Source: Microbacterium sp. 18062
GTDB lineage: Bacteria; Actinomycetota; Actinomycetes; Actinomycetales; Microbacteriaceae
Length of the DNA: 56,453 nt
Direction of reading: 5' to 3'
Assembly (NCBI RefSeq): GCF_902706225.1
Contig: NZ_CACSKB010000025.1
Location: 1-56,453, forward strand
The stretch's first letter is position 1. Each line of letters starts with the position of its first letter. This document shows, in pieces, positions 42,049-51,173 of this stretch. The notes below the pieces were generated by a model. It was not told where the DNA came from. It saw only the letters and a list, made by a program, of their open reading frames with translations, and made no database searches. The position numbers were made by a program, and so were the translations under genes.

Positions 42049-42831
42049 AGTACGGGACGTGCGAGTGAGGGGCGGGGGCCTCTTTACCGGCTCTACAGCA
42101 ATCGTCTGCGCCGTCAGATCGTGCCCGAGCACGTGCCGGGGCATGTGGCGATGATGATCGACGGCAACCGCCGCTGGGCGCGTCAGCTCGGATACGCGTC
42201 GGCTGCGCACGGCCATCGCGCGGGAGCGGCGAAGATGCGTGAGTTTCTGCGCTGGTGCGACGACCTCGGCGTGCGGGTCGTGTCGCTCTATCTCCTCTCG
42301 ACCGACAACCTGAGCAAACGGGACTCGCAGGAGCTGTCGGATCTCATCCAGATCATCGCCGAGCTCGCCGAGGAGCTCTCGCGCGAGCGGGACTGGCGCG
42401 TGCAGCACGTGGGTCGAGCCGATCTGCTGCCGCCCGAGTTGGCTCGCGTGCTCGCCGACACCGACGCGCGCACTGCCGGCCACACCGGCATGCACGTGAA
42501 CCTCGCCGTCGGATACGGCGGTCGCAGCGAGATCGTCGACGCCGTGCGCAGCATCATCACCAAGCACGACGAGAGCGGCGGCTCGCTCGAGGAGCTCGCG
42601 GCAAGTCTCACACCCGAGCAGATCGGCGAGCACCTCTACACCGGCGGCCTGCCGGATCCCGACCTCGTCATCCGCACCTCTGGGGAGCAGCGGCTGAGCG
42701 ACTTCCTGCTCTGGCAGTCGGCCCACAGCGAGTTCTACTTCGTCGAGGCGCTGGGTCCCGACCTCCGCGAGGTCGACTTCCTCCGCGCGGTGCGGGATTT
42801 CGCGACGCGCGACCGCCGCTTCGGCGGATGA
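42046..42831 (+). CDS. uppS: cis-Isoprenyl diphosphate synthase (UppS family)
   Basis: Extends farnesyl or geranyl diphosphate with isopentenyl units in cis configuration for cell-wall lipid carriers. Length 261. Catalytic D39 in [11 protein letters not shown], then [19 protein letters not shown], and the signature [20 protein letters not shown] (about 206-225). The order next to hemolysin III matches Mycobacterium Rv1085c-Rv1086, whose product makes short Z,E-farnesyl diphosphate; the chain length made here cannot be told from sequence. Confidence 0.94.
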   Translation: MSTGRASEGRGPLYRLYSNRLRRQIVPEHVPGHVAMMIDGNRRWARQLGYASAAHGHRAGAAKMREFLRWCDDLGVRVVSLYLLSTDNLSKRDSQELSDLIQIIAELAEELSRERDWRVQHVGRADLLPPELARVLADTDARTAGHTGMHVNLAVGYGGRSEIVDAVRSIITKHDESGGSLEELAASLTPEQIGEHLYTGGLPDPDLVIRTSGEQRLSDFLLWQSAHSEFYFVEALGPDLREVDFLRAVRDFATRDRRFGG

Positions 42832-43016
42832 GCGCGACATCCGTTTGTTCACGAGCCCGTAACGCGACACGCCCGGAACCAGGTGGCGGGTGGGGTGCCT
42901 GCGTCGTACGTTCATCTCATCGGGCAGGGCGCCCGGTCGGGTCGGCCTCAGGAAGCGATCCGCAACCCACGGTCGACGCGAGTGACACCGGGAGAGATCC
43001 CGGGGTGGGAGCGGGT
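42832..43016 (+). other. Leader region of phoH
   Basis: 185 nt between uppS and phoH with no ORF. It contains TACGTT-like -10 candidates and a hairpin CCGGGA/TCCCGG (about 42989-43004) just before the start. Other G/C-rich complementarity is present, but no known riboswitch consensus was recognised. Confidence 0.35.
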
Positions 43017-44372
43017 GTGACCACACGAGCACCAGAGCAGCGGCAGCGGACCATCGTCCACGAGAGCGCAGATCAGGAGACTGAACTGCGCTCTTATGTT
43101 TTGGACACGTCGGTGCTGCTGAGCGATCCCCGGGGGTTCTTCCGTTTCGCGGAGCACTCCGTCGTGATCCCCGTCGTCGTCATCACCGAGCTGGAGGCGA
43201 AGCGGCACGACCCGGAGCTCGGCTACTTCGCACGTCAGGCGCTGCGCCACCTCGACGAGCTGCGCGTCGAGCACGGACGCCTCGACTTCCCCGTCCCGGT
43301 GGGGGAGGGCGGGTCGCTGCGGGTGGAGCTGACCAACACCGACCCGAGCGTGCTCCCGGCCGGGATGCGGCTGGGCGACAACGACACCCGCATCCTCGCG
43401 GTCGCCATGCACCTCATGCACGAGGGACACCATGTCACAGTGGTCTCCAAGGACCTGCCGATGCGGGTGAAGGCGGCCTCCCTCGGGATCGTCGCGGAGG
43501 AGTACCTCGCCGAGCAGGCGGCCGACTCGGGCTGGACGGGGATTGCGAGCGTCGACCTCTCCGGCGACGAGATCAGCGACCTGTACGAGAGCGAGGTGGC
43601 GATCAGCGAGGACGTGCGCGGTCTTCCGGTCAACACAGGTCTCATCATCCACTCCGAGCGCGGGTCCGCGCTCGGCCGGGTCAGCGGTGACGGTGAGTTC
43701 CGGCTCGTGCGCGGCGACCGGGAGGTGTTCGGGCTGCACGGTCGTTCGGCCGAGCAGCGGATCGCGATCGATCTGCTCCTGGACCCCGAGGTGGGCATCG
43801 TCTCGCTCGGCGGACGCGCCGGCACCGGCAAGTCGGCGCTCGCGCTGTGCGCGGGACTCGAGGCGGTGCTGGAGCGTCAGCAGCAGCGCAAGATCATCGT
43901 CTTCCGCCCGCTGTTCGCCGTCGGCGGACAGGAGCTCGGCTATCTGCCCGGCGACGCCCAGGAGAAGATGAGCCCGTGGGGGCAGGCCGTGTTCGACACG
44001 CTCGGCTCGGTCGTCACCGGCAACGTCCTCGAGGAGGTCGTCGAGCGCGGTCTGCTCGAGGTGCTCCCGCTCACCCACATCCGCGGCCGCTCGCTGCACG
44101 ACGCCTTCGTGATCGTGGATGAGGCGCAGTCGCTCGAGCGCAACGTCCTGCTCACCGTGCTGAGTCGTATCGGTCAGAACTCCCGTGTGGTGCTGACCCA
44201 CGACGTCGCCCAGCGCGACAACCTGCGGGTCGGGCGCCATGACGGGATCGCCTCGGTCATCGAGACGTTGAAGGGCCACGGGCTGTTCGGCCACGTGACA
44301 CTGACGCGCTCGGAGCGGTCGGCGATCGCAGCGCTCGTGACCGATCTGCTGGAGGCCAACGAGCTGTCGTGA
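43017..44372 (+). CDS. phoH: PhoH-family ATPase with N-terminal PIN domain (PhoH2-type)
   Basis: A 451-residue fusion of a PIN-domain RNase (about 25-165, with D30 in [11 protein letters not shown], the acidic [12 protein letters not shown] and [16 protein letters not shown]) and a PhoH ATPase/helicase. The ATPase part has Walker [10 protein letters not shown] (about 266) and Walker B VIVDEAQ (about 366). Mycobacterial PhoH2 is an ATP-dependent RNA helicase/RNase. The GTG at 43017 is preferred, with GGGAG upstream; GTG at 43005 is an alternative. In mycobacteria a phoAT antitoxin-like ORF can precede phoH2, but none was seen here. Confidence 0.93.
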   Translation: MTTRAPEQRQRTIVHESADQETELRSYVLDTSVLLSDPRGFFRFAEHSVVIPVVVITELEAKRHDPELGYFARQALRHLDELRVEHGRLDFPVPVGEGGSLRVELTNTDPSVLPAGMRLGDNDTRILAVAMHLMHEGHHVTVVSKDLPMRVKAASLGIVAEEYLAEQAADSGWTGIASVDLSGDEISDLYESEVAISEDVRGLPVNTGLIIHSERGSALGRVSGDGEFRLVRGDREVFGLHGRSAEQRIAIDLLLDPEVGIVSLGGRAGTGKSALALCAGLEAVLERQQQRKIIVFRPLFAVGGQELGYLPGDAQEKMSPWGQAVFDTLGSVVTGNVLEEVVERGLLEVLPLTHIRGRSLHDAFVIVDEAQSLERNVLLTVLSRIGQNSRVVLTHDVAQRDNLRVGRHDGIASVIETLKGHGLFGHVTLTRSERSAIAALVTDLLEANELS

Positions 44373-44465
44373 CCGCGCCGGGTGGGCGCGTATGAGAGCT
44401 TTCTCACGTCGGGCTCCTCGAGTTCTCACCCGTTCCCGTCAGGATGGGAGGACGGAGGACAAGAC

Positions 44466-44552
44466 ATGTCATCCACCGTCCGGGAGAATCCCCCAGATCG
44501 AACGGACGAAGAAGAGAGAAGACGTCGACGCCGATTCCCCCCGGTGAGGTGA
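44466..44552 (+). CDS. Possible 28-residue ORF
   Basis: A short ORF with a strong RBS (ACGGAGGAC then 5 nt to ATG). The product starts MSSTVRENPPDRTDEEE and has a run of arginines before RFPPVR. Highly charged, no membrane helix, no known relative. It ends shortly before a terminator at 44591. It occupies the gap between phoH and the second response regulator (44373-44688), which otherwise holds only hairpins. Real translation is uncertain. Confidence 0.3.
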   Translation: MSSTVRENPPDRTDEEERRRRRRFPPVR

Positions 44553-44559
44553 GCGACGA

Positions 44560-44580
44560 TCACGAGTTCGGGTCTCGTGA
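44560..44580. promoter_or_regulatory. Small inverted repeat before the terminator
   Basis: TCACGAG (44560-44566) and CTCGTGA (44574-44580) pair around a 7-nt loop. It could be an operator or part of a two-hairpin terminator with 44591-44618. Confidence 0.35.
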
Positions 44581-44590
44581 ATTCTCTATA

Positions 44591-44623
44591 GTCCCCGGCG
44601 TCCCCCAGCGCCGGGGACTTCTT
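44591..44623 (+). terminator. Strong terminator between convergent phoH and regulator genes
   Basis: GTCCCCGGCG (44591-44600) and CGCCGGGGAC (44609-44618) form a perfect 10-bp stem with an 8-nt loop followed by TTCTT. Best intrinsic terminator in the window; it faces phoH and the small ORF. Confidence 0.8.
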
Positions 44624-44688
44624 CGTGCACGCCCGCGCCTCGTGTGAGTCCTCCGGACACGTCGACCTTGGCGGGCGGGGGAGAGGGG

Positions 44689-45345
44689 TCACTCCCAGCG
44701 GTAGCCGGCACCGCGTACGGTGGCGATGCGCTCGTGCCCGAACTTCGCGCGGAGGTACCGGACGTACACGTCGACGACGTTGGAGCCCGGATCGAAGTCG
44801 AGGCCCCACACCCTGCTGAGCAGCTGCTCGCGGCTGAGCACCTGTCCGGGATGCCGCAGGAACTGCTCGGCGAGCGCGAACTCCCTCGCGGACAGATCCA
44901 CCTCGCGGCCGGCGATGCTCGCGCGCCGCGAGAGCACGTCGAGGGTCACGTCGCCATGGGCGATGGCGATGGTGCCGGTGGCGACGTTCTCGCGCAGCCG
45001 CGAGCGGACACGAGCGAGGAGCTCGTCGAACTTGAAGGGCTTCGGAACGTAGTCGTTGGCTCCGGCGTTGAGGCCGTCGACGGTGTCGCGCGTACTGCTG
45101 CGCGCCGTCAGCATGATGACGGGGAGAGCCGATCCCTGACCGCGCAGGTGCCGCAGGACCTCGAACCCGTCGAGTCCGGGGAGTCCCACGTCCAGCAGCA
45201 GCAGGTCGACGTCTCCGGAGAGCGCGCGATCGAGTGCGTCGTCGCCGTTCTCCACCACTTCCGCCGCGAATCCGGCGGATTCGAGCCCGCGGTGCACGAA
45301 GGAGGAGATCCGGGGTTCGTCCTCCGCGATCAGGATGAGTGTCAT
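44689..45345 (-). CDS. OmpR/PhoB-family response regulator (second system)
   Basis: Regulator of 218 residues. Receiver: E8-D9-E10, phospho-acceptor D52 in LLLDVGLPGLDG, T in MLTARSS and the PKPF lysine near 102. Winged helix from about 125, ending TVRGAGYRWE. The ATG at 45345 overlaps the kinase stop by 4 bp (ATGA), so the order is kinase then regulator, the reverse of the first system. No RBS problem. Target genes unknown. Confidence 0.95.
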   Translation of the reverse strand: MTLILIAEDEPRISSFVHRGLESAGFAAEVVENGDDALDRALSGDVDLLLLDVGLPGLDGFEVLRHLRGQGSALPVIMLTARSSTRDTVDGLNAGANDYVPKPFKFDELLARVRSRLRENVATGTIAIAHGDVTLDVLSRRASIAGREVDLSAREFALAEQFLRHPGQVLSREQLLSRVWGLDFDPGSNVVDVYVRYLRAKFGHERIATVRGAGYRWE

Positions 45346-46793
45346 GTGGTCGCCTCTCGCTGCAGCACGACGTCGCCGGCGCGCACGGGGGTGGGGATGA
45401 TAGAGGCCGGGTTCTGCCCGGTCGGCACGTGGATGGTGAAGATCGCTCCGCCGCCGGGGGTGTCGGTGACGACGCAGGAACCGACGTGCGCCTGCGCGAT
45501 GGCCTCGACGATCGCCAGTCCCAGACCCGAACCGCCGATGCTGCGATTCGTGTCGACCCGTGCGAAGCGCTGGAAGATCCGTCGCCGGGCCGCCGGAGGG
45601 ATCCCCGCGCCGTGGTCGCGTACCCACAGCCGTGCCTCGTGCTCATCGAGATCGCTGCCGATCTCGATGGGAGAACCCTGCGGGGTGTACTTGGCGGCGT
45701 TGTCCGCGAGCTGCAACCAGGCCTGCGTGAGGCGGTCCGCATCCCCGATCACGACACCGCGTGCGCGCCGCAGGATGGAGAAGGGATGGCCCGGGAGCGC
45801 GGCGGCGAGCTCGGCGACCCGCTCCGTGAGCATGCCGATGTCGATCGGTCGCATCTCGAACTGGTCTCCCTGCGCGGACGACAGCAGATCGATGTCGTCC
45901 ACGAGTCGCGTCATGCGGTCGAGCTCGGAGATGCCCATGTCGCGGATGCCGATGACGTCGTCGCGATCGTCGACATCCATCATCTCCAGGTGCCCGCGCA
46001 CGATCGTGATGGGCGTCTTCAGCTCGTGCCGGATGTCGTCGAGCAGCTGACGCTGGCTGCTCACCGACGCCTCGAGACGATCGAGCATCGAGTTCATCGT
46101 GCGCGAGAGGTCGGCGATCTCGTGATCGCCGTCCTCCGGCACCCGGGTGCCGAGATCGTCGAAGGTGACCGCGTCTGCCGCTTCCCGCAGCTGCCGGAGG
46201 GGCGAGAGCAGCTGCCCGGTCAGGAACCAGCTCACGAACCCGAGCGCGCCCATCACGATGAACGCGGCGATCACATAGGTCGTGACCGCTTCCGCGACCG
46301 GGGCCAGCTCGACGTCCAGACTCACGGCTCGAAGGTAGACGCCCTCGGCGGGGTCTCCGGGCACGTGCACCGGGAGCGCGACGTAGCGCACGTTCCCCGT
46401 GTCGGTGCTCACCGTGCCGATCACGGCCGAGTCGGCGTCGGCCGCGCGGGCCGCGGCGGCGATCAGCGCCGGATCCTCGATCTTCTCGAACTGGTTGCCC
46501 CCGTCCGGACGCACCGCGGGGACCCCGTCCACGAGACCGACGACCCCCTCGTTCTGCGCGGAGAGGAAGCCGGCGACCACGTGTCCGTAGTAGTCGGTGA
46601 CGGAGGTCGCATCGCTCGTCGGCCGCAGTGCCGAGATCTTCTCCAGCAGCCGATGGTCGACCTCGTCGATCGTCCGCACGTACTGGATCGAGAAGGTGAC
46701 GCCGCCCGCGACGAGCAGCCCGACGCACGCCACGATGAGGATCGCCCCCAGTGTTCTCACGCGCGCCGAGAGCATCCTCGGCGTTTGGTTCAC
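45342..46793 (-). CDS. Sensor histidine kinase (second system)
   Basis: Membrane kinase of 483 residues. Helix 1 at about 13-37, an extracytoplasmic domain of about 130 residues, helix 2 at about 171-193, HAMP linker, and H256 in DDIRHELKTP. N box around LADNAAKYTPQGS, G1 DHGAGIPP, G2 GGSGLGLAIVEAI. The GTG start has GATAAT 6 nt upstream, so the operon may be transcribed without a leader; CGGAG also lies in that gap and could serve as an RBS. Inserted between phoH and fumC, which are near each other in mycobacteria. Confidence 0.94.
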   Translation of the reverse strand: MNQTPRMLSARVRTLGAILIVACVGLLVAGGVTFSIQYVRTIDEVDHRLLEKISALRPTSDATSVTDYYGHVVAGFLSAQNEGVVGLVDGVPAVRPDGGNQFEKIEDPALIAAAARAADADSAVIGTVSTDTGNVRYVALPVHVPGDPAEGVYLRAVSLDVELAPVAEAVTTYVIAAFIVMGALGFVSWFLTGQLLSPLRQLREAADAVTFDDLGTRVPEDGDHEIADLSRTMNSMLDRLEASVSSQRQLLDDIRHELKTPITIVRGHLEMMDVDDRDDVIGIRDMGISELDRMTRLVDDIDLLSSAQGDQFEMRPIDIGMLTERVAELAAALPGHPFSILRRARGVVIGDADRLTQAWLQLADNAAKYTPQGSPIEIGSDLDEHEARLWVRDHGAGIPPAARRRIFQRFARVDTNRSIGGSGLGLAIVEAIAQAHVGSCVVTDTPGGGAIFTIHVPTGQNPASIIPTPVRAGDVVLQREATT

Positions 46794-46805
46794 GCTCCGA
46801 TTATC
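46791..46805 (-). promoter_or_regulatory. -10 element of the second two-component operon
   Basis: On the minus strand GATAAT (46800-46805), 6 nt, GTG (46791-46793). Confidence 0.45.
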
Positions 46806-46833
46806 GCGCGATCCGGGCGATTCGCCGTGCGCG

Positions 46834-48228
46834 TCACCCCGGGTGCGTCATCGAGAGCAGATCGAGCTTCTCGTCGAGCTGTTCGGAGGTCAGCTCGCCG
46901 CGCTCGACGTACCCGAGGTCGATGACCGCCTCGCGGATCGTGATGCCCTTCGACACCGAGTGCTTCGCGATCTTCGCCGCCGCCTCGTAGCCGATGAGCT
47001 TGTTCAGTGGAGTCACGATCGAGGGCGACATGCCGGCGTAGGCGGCCGCACGCTCGAGGTTCGCCTGGAGGCCGGAGATCGTCTTGTCGGCGAGGACGCG
47101 GACCGTGTTCGCGAGCAGCCGGATCGACTCGAGCAGCGCGGTGCCCATGACCGGGATGGCGACGTTCAGCTCGAACGACCCCGACGCGCCCGCCCAGGCG
47201 ATCGTCGCGTCGTTGCCGACGACGCGTGCGCAGACCATGAGGGTCGCCTCGGGGACGACCGGGTTGACCTTGCCCGGCATGATCGACGAGCCCGGCTGCA
47301 GATCGGGGATGTGCAGCTCACCGAGACCGGTGTTGGGTCCTGACCCCATCCAGCGCAGGTCGTTGTTGATCTTGGTCAGTGAGACCGCGATCGTGCGGAG
47401 GGCTCCGGACGCCTCGACGAGGGCGTCGCGGTTCGCCTGGGCCTCGAAGTGGTCCTTCGCCTCGGTGATCGGCAGGTCGGTCTCGGCCACGATGAGCTCG
47501 AGCACCTTCTGCGGGAACCCGATCGGGGTGTTGATGCCGGTGCCCACCGCGGTGCCGCCGAGCGGCACCTCGGCGACGCGGGGGAGCACGGACTGCACCC
47601 GCTCGATGCCGAGGCGAATCTGCCGGGCGTAGCCGCCGAACTCCTGCCCGAGGGTCACCGGGGTGGCGTCCATGAGGTGGGTGCGACCGGACTTGACTGC
47701 GTCCTTCCACAGCACGGCCTTCTCCTCGAGCGCGACCGCGAGATGGTCGAGCGCGGGGATCAGGTCGTCGATGAGCTCCTGGGTGACGGCGATGTGCACC
47801 GAGGTGGGGAACACGTCGTTCGACGACTGCGAGGCGTTGACGTGGTCGTTCGGGTGCACCGTGGCGCCGAGGTCGGCGGTCGCGAGGGTCGCGAGCACCT
47901 CGTTGATGTTCATGTTCGACGAGGTGCCGCTGCCGGTCTGGTACACGTCGATCGGGAACTGGTCGGCGTGCTCGCCGGCGATCACCCGGTCGGCCGCGCG
48001 GGCGATCGCGTCGGCGATGCCGGCGTCGAGGGTGCCGAGGGACTTGTTGGCCTGGGCCGCGGCCTTCTTGATGCGCGCGAGGGCGACGATCTGCGCCGGT
48101 GCGAGAACGTCTCCCGAGATCGGGAAGTTCTCGACGGCGCGTTGGGTCTGCGCGCCGTAGAGCGCGGATGCGGGCACTCGCACCTCGCCCATCGTGTCGT
48201 GCTCGATGCGGTACTCGATCTCAGCCAC
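46834..48228 (-). CDS. fumC: Fumarate hydratase, class II
   Basis: TCA enzyme hydrating fumarate to malate without an iron-sulfur cluster. Length 464. [14 protein letters not shown] motif as [14 protein letters not shown] (about 96-109), [19 protein letters not shown] with the active-site region, the catalytic-lid [12 protein letters not shown] (about 316-327) and [20 protein letters not shown] start with GGAGAC. Followed downstream by the second two-component operon; the beta-carbonic anhydrase gene is just upstream in the same direction (35-nt gap). Confidence 0.97.
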   Translation of the reverse strand: MAEIEYRIEHDTMGEVRVPASALYGAQTQRAVENFPISGDVLAPAQIVALARIKKAAAQANKSLGTLDAGIADAIARAADRVIAGEHADQFPIDVYQTGSGTSSNMNINEVLATLATADLGATVHPNDHVNASQSSNDVFPTSVHIAVTQELIDDLIPALDHLAVALEEKAVLWKDAVKSGRTHLMDATPVTLGQEFGGYARQIRLGIERVQSVLPRVAEVPLGGTAVGTGINTPIGFPQKVLELIVAETDLPITEAKDHFEAQANRDALVEASGALRTIAVSLTKINNDLRWMGSGPNTGLGELHIPDLQPGSSIMPGKVNPVVPEATLMVCARVVGNDATIAWAGASGSFELNVAIPVMGTALLESIRLLANTVRVLADKTISGLQANLERAAAYAGMSPSIVTPLNKLIGYEAAAKIAKHSVSKGITIREAVIDLGYVERGELTSEQLDEKLDLLSMTHPG

Positions 48229-48263
48229 GGGTGTCTCCTCTGACGGGTCGGTGGGTTCGGGGT

Positions 48264-48905
48264 TCAGGCGGACACGTCGCCCACGATGAAGTCGGGCACG
48301 GCCGTGCCCTCGGCGAGGCGGTAGTTCACCCCGACGATGGCGACGCGGCCCTCGGCGACCGCGACGCTGATGAGCTCCGACGAGTGCAGGAGCTCATTGA
48401 CGGTGTCGCGCAGGTGCTCGCGACCGACGAGCTCGGCGTCGACGTTGCCGGCGGTCGTGCCGTGCGCGAGCTGCACCCGTCGGACGGCCGGAACGATCGG
48501 GGCGATCTGGCGCCAGATGCGAGCTGGGAGGGCCGGGGCGTCGAGGGCGGTGCTGTCGATGGCTGCGCGCACGGCGCCGCATTCGTCGTGGCCGAGCACG
48601 ACGATGAGCGGCGCCTCGAGCACCTCGATCGCGTACTCGAGACTGCCCACCACCGAGTCGGAGATGACCTGGCCGGCGTTGCGCACGACGAAGAGGTCGC
48701 CGAGTCCCTCGTCGAAGATGATCTCGGCCGCCAGGCGCGAGTCGGAGCAGCCGAACAGAGCGGCACGGGGGCGCTGTCCGCCGGCGAGCTCGTGCCGGCG
48801 CTCGACGTTCTGCCGGGGATGGCGTGGGGTTCCGGAGACGAACCGGGCGTTGCCCTCGAGCATCTCCTCCCAGACGATTCCTGGTGTCGGGTGGGCGTCG
48901 TTCAC
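48264..48905 (-). CDS. Beta-class carbonic anhydrase
   Basis: Interconverts CO2 and bicarbonate. Length 213. The zinc ligands C53 (FGCSDSR, with D55-R57 dyad), H106 and C109 (LGHDECGAV) are all present, so it should be active. It can supply bicarbonate for PEP carboxylase and fatty acid synthesis. The GTG start has GGGAGGAAG upstream and overlaps the DUF4245 stop (GTGA). It seems to be the only catalytically complete carbonic anhydrase in the window, since the gamma-type protein at 16776 lacks its histidines. Confidence 0.95.
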   Translation of the reverse strand: MNDAHPTPGIVWEEMLEGNARFVSGTPRHPRQNVERRHELAGGQRPRAALFGCSDSRLAAEIIFDEGLGDLFVVRNAGQVISDSVVGSLEYAIEVLEAPLIVVLGHDECGAVRAAIDSTALDAPALPARIWRQIAPIVPAVRRVQLAHGTTAGNVDAELVGREHLRDTVNELLHSSELISVAVAEGRVAIVGVNYRLAEGTAVPDFIVGDVSA

Positions 48906-49540
48906 GGGGCTTCCTCCCGAAGAGCGCTGATCTGATCGGTGAGGGATGCGGCCACGAGCGCTGCGGTGTCGGCGTCGGAGGTGCCGTAGATCAGCACCTG
49001 GTCGACGCCGGCGTCGGTCGCGAGCGCGTACGAGATGTTGCCGGCGCGGCCGGGGTCGTCGATGTCGTAGCGATCCCACGAGGTGCCGTCGATGGTGACG
49101 GTGCCGTCGGGGGTCTCGCCCGAGAGGGTGCGTGAGACCCACGACGGGTCGGGCTCGAACGCCTGGGACACCCGCAGGAAGCTCGTGTCGTCGGGAACGT
49201 AGACGATCGTGAAGGTCGAGATCTGGTCGCCCTCGCGCTTCGCGGAGTTGACGCGCCAGGAGTCGGGGACATCGGGGGCGATCACGGTTCGGCCGTACGC
49301 CTCGCCGAGACCCTGGGCGATGTCGGCGACGTCGATGGGCGCGGGCTCCGCGAGCTGGCCGCGCGGCACGCCGAAGATCACGACGGCGACGACGGCGAGG
49401 GTGACGATGAGCGCCGCGATGAGGTTGCGGAACGTCTGGCTGGAGCGATACCGCTGCGAGGACTCGGCCTTGCGGCTCGCCGTCTCCTCCGGCGTCTCCG
49501 GACGGCCGAGCTCGGCCACCACGCGACCCTCGTGCGGCAT
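48902..49540 (-). CDS. DUF4245 membrane-anchored protein
   Basis: Protein of 212 residues with a cytoplasmic arm (1-35), one membrane helix (about 38-58) and an extracytoplasmic domain of about 150 residues (starting APIDVADIAQGLGEAYG). The family is actinobacterial (Rv1100-like) and typically sits between xseB and glpX/fum, as here. The ATG at 49540 overlaps the xseB stop (ATGA); a longer in-frame ORF upstream runs through xseB and is not credible. Function unknown. Confidence 0.88.
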   Translation of the reverse strand: MPHEGRVVAELGRPETPEETASRKAESSQRYRSSQTFRNLIAALIVTLAVVAVVIFGVPRGQLAEPAPIDVADIAQGLGEAYGRTVIAPDVPDSWRVNSAKREGDQISTFTIVYVPDDTSFLRVSQAFEPDPSWVSRTLSGETPDGTVTIDGTSWDRYDIDDPGRAGNISYALATDAGVDQVLIYGTSDADTAALVAASLTDQISALREEAP

Positions 49541-49770
49541 CAGGCGTCGTCCTCGTCCGTGCGGCGTGCGGCGTCGAGCCGCCGCTTCGCGCCGAGCAGC
49601 CACTCCTCGCAGCGTGCGGCGAGGGCCTCGCCGCGCTCCCACAGCGCCAGCGAGTGCTCGAGCGTCGGCGACCCCTGCTCGAGCTCGGCGACCACGGTGA
49701 CGAGCTCGTCGCGGGCCTGCTCGAAGGATAGGGACGTCACGTCGGCGACACTCTCCTCCGGCACGGACAT
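49540..49770 (-). CDS. xseB: Exodeoxyribonuclease VII small subunit
   Basis: Small helical subunit (76 residues) that assembles in several copies on XseA for single-strand exonuclease activity. Family features: LSFEQARDELVTVVAELEQGSPTLEHSLALWERGEALAARCEEWL, shown as SFEQARDELVTVV, LEQGSPTLEHSLALWERGE and CEEWL. The second ATG (49770) is chosen because GGGAGGC lies just upstream and includes the first ATG's codons. A TAGAAT hexamer containing the xseA stop codon lies 7 nt before the ATG. DUF4245 gene overlaps its stop. Confidence 0.93.
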   Translation of the reverse strand: MSVPEESVADVTSLSFEQARDELVTVVAELEQGSPTLEHSLALWERGEALAARCEEWLLGAKRRLDAARRTDEDDA

Positions 49771-49783
49771 GCCTCCCATTCTA
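49768..49783 (-). promoter_or_regulatory. -10-like element before xseB
   Basis: On the minus strand TAGAAT (49778-49783), 7 nt, ATG (49768-49770). An RBS is also present in the gap, so this may be coincidental. Confidence 0.3.
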
Positions 49784-51082
49784 ATCGGGCTCGGACGCCG
49801 GACCGGACGTCGTCTCGGGCACCTCGCCCGACGAACGCGCGCCGAACGATCCGCGACCGACGGTCACGACCACCTCGGCGCCGTCGGGGGCCTGCGCCGC
49901 GTCGCGAACGATGATCCCGCCCGGAACGTGCGCGATCGCGTAGCCGCGGGCGAGGGTCGCGCCGGGCGAGAGGGCCCGTAGCGACGCGCGCAGCTCGGCG
50001 GTCTCGCGCGCGCCGCGCGCCAGGCGGCGGTCGAGGGTGTCGCGACCGCGTCCCGCGAGCAGCTCGACCTCGTGCGACCGCCGTTCGAGCGCCGCCTCGG
50101 GCGCGTGCAGCACGGGTCGCGAGCGCAGCTGGTCGAGCTGCGCGATGTCGTGCGAGACGCGCATCGAAAGCCGTGACCCGAGCCGGGAGCGCAGCTGGCG
50201 CACCAGCGCCCGCTGCTCCGAGACGTCCGGGACGACGCGCTTGGCGGCATCCGTCGGCGTGGAGGCGCGGAGGTCCGCGACGTCGTCGAGCAGGGGGTGG
50301 TCGTTCTCGTGACCGATCGCCGAGACGACGGGCGTCCGTGCGGCGGCGACGGCGCGGAGCAGTCGTTCGTCGCTGAATCCGAGGAGGTGCTGAGGGTCGC
50401 CGCCGCCGCGGGCGATGATGATGACGTCCACGTCGGGGTCGGCGTCGAGCCTGGCGAGGGCCGCGATCGTCTCGGGAACGCACCGGTCGCCCTGGACGGC
50501 GGCGTGCGCGGTGCGGAACTCCACCTGCGGCCAGCGCAGTTCGGCGTTGCGGTGCACGTCCTTCTCCGCATCCGATCGCTCGCCGGTGATGAGGCCGATC
50601 ACGTGCGGCAGGAATGGGATCGGTCTCTTGCGGTCGGGGGAGAAGAGGCCCTCGGCCCGCAGCCGGGAGCGCAGCTTCTCGAGACGCTCGAGCTGGTCGC
50701 CGAGACCCGTGTGCCGCATGCTCGCCACGAGCACGCTGAAATCGCCGGTCTTGACGAAGTAGTCGGACTTGATGCTCGCGACGACCGAGTCGCCGACCTT
50801 GAGGTCGTCGGGCAGCCGCTGCAGCGTCGAGGACCAGATGCGGAATCCGACGCTGGCGTCCGCGGTCAGATCCTTCAGCCGGCCGTAGACGTTGCCGCCA
50901 CGCACGTTCCACGACGTGATCTCGCCCTCGACCCAGACCGAGCCCCATCCGGACACGAACGCGCGGATGGTGTCGTTGAAGCGGGCGACGGAGGTCGGGG
51001 CGTCCTTCGTCGCGTCGCGCGGGTGCACCGAGTCGGCGGGCGGCGCCTGTCCCGGCGCGGGATCCGGTGCGAACCTGGTCAT
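49781..51082 (-). CDS. xseA: Exodeoxyribonuclease VII large subunit
   Basis: Catalytic subunit, 433 residues. N-terminal OB-fold (about 30-125, VWVEGEITSWNVRGGNVYGRLKD shown as VWVEGEITSW and GNVYGRLKD). The nuclease core has GLITGERSDAEKDV, VDVIIIARGGGDPQHLLGFSDE (shown as IIIARGGGD and LGFSDE) and SAIGHENDHPLLDDVADLRASTPT (shown as SAIGHENDHPL and ADLRASTPTDAA). A coiled-coil region follows, then the C-terminal LARGYAI segment. The ATG at 51082 has a perfect GAGGAGG. Divergent from ispH. Confidence 0.96.
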   Translation of the reverse strand: MTRFAPDPAPGQAPPADSVHPRDATKDAPTSVARFNDTIRAFVSGWGSVWVEGEITSWNVRGGNVYGRLKDLTADASVGFRIWSSTLQRLPDDLKVGDSVVASIKSDYFVKTGDFSVLVASMRHTGLGDQLERLEKLRSRLRAEGLFSPDRKRPIPFLPHVIGLITGERSDAEKDVHRNAELRWPQVEFRTAHAAVQGDRCVPETIAALARLDADPDVDVIIIARGGGDPQHLLGFSDERLLRAVAAARTPVVSAIGHENDHPLLDDVADLRASTPTDAAKRVVPDVSEQRALVRQLRSRLGSRLSMRVSHDIAQLDQLRSRPVLHAPEAALERRSHEVELLAGRGRDTLDRRLARGARETAELRASLRALSPGATLARGYAIAHVPGGIIVRDAAQAPDGAEVVVTVGRGSFGARSSGEVPETTSGPASEPD

Positions 51083-51098
51083 GCGTCCTCCTCGTGCC

Positions 51099-51148
51099 GC
51101 CATCGGCCGGCGTCCAGCCTCATCCGGCGGCCATCGGCCGCCGTCCAG
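51099..51148. repeat. Direct repeat between xseA and ispH
   Basis: Two 19-nt units at 51099-51117 and 51130-51148, both GCCATCGGCCG-N-CGTCCAG, differ at one base and are 31 bp apart. They may be regulator sites between the divergent genes. Confidence 0.6.
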
Positions 51149-51158
51149 GGGGCGCCCG

Positions 51159-51173
51159 TAGAATCGAGGCGTG
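51159..51173 (+). promoter_or_regulatory. -10 element and leaderless start of ispH
   Basis: TAGAAT (51159-51164), 6 nt, GTG at 51171. Confidence 0.5.

Noticed and set aside
42832..43016. Possible c-di-AMP or SAM-type riboswitch before phoH
   Set aside because: GGTGGGGTGCC and other G/C-rich segments recall riboswitch parts, but I could not place the conserved core motifs or a consistent set of stems.
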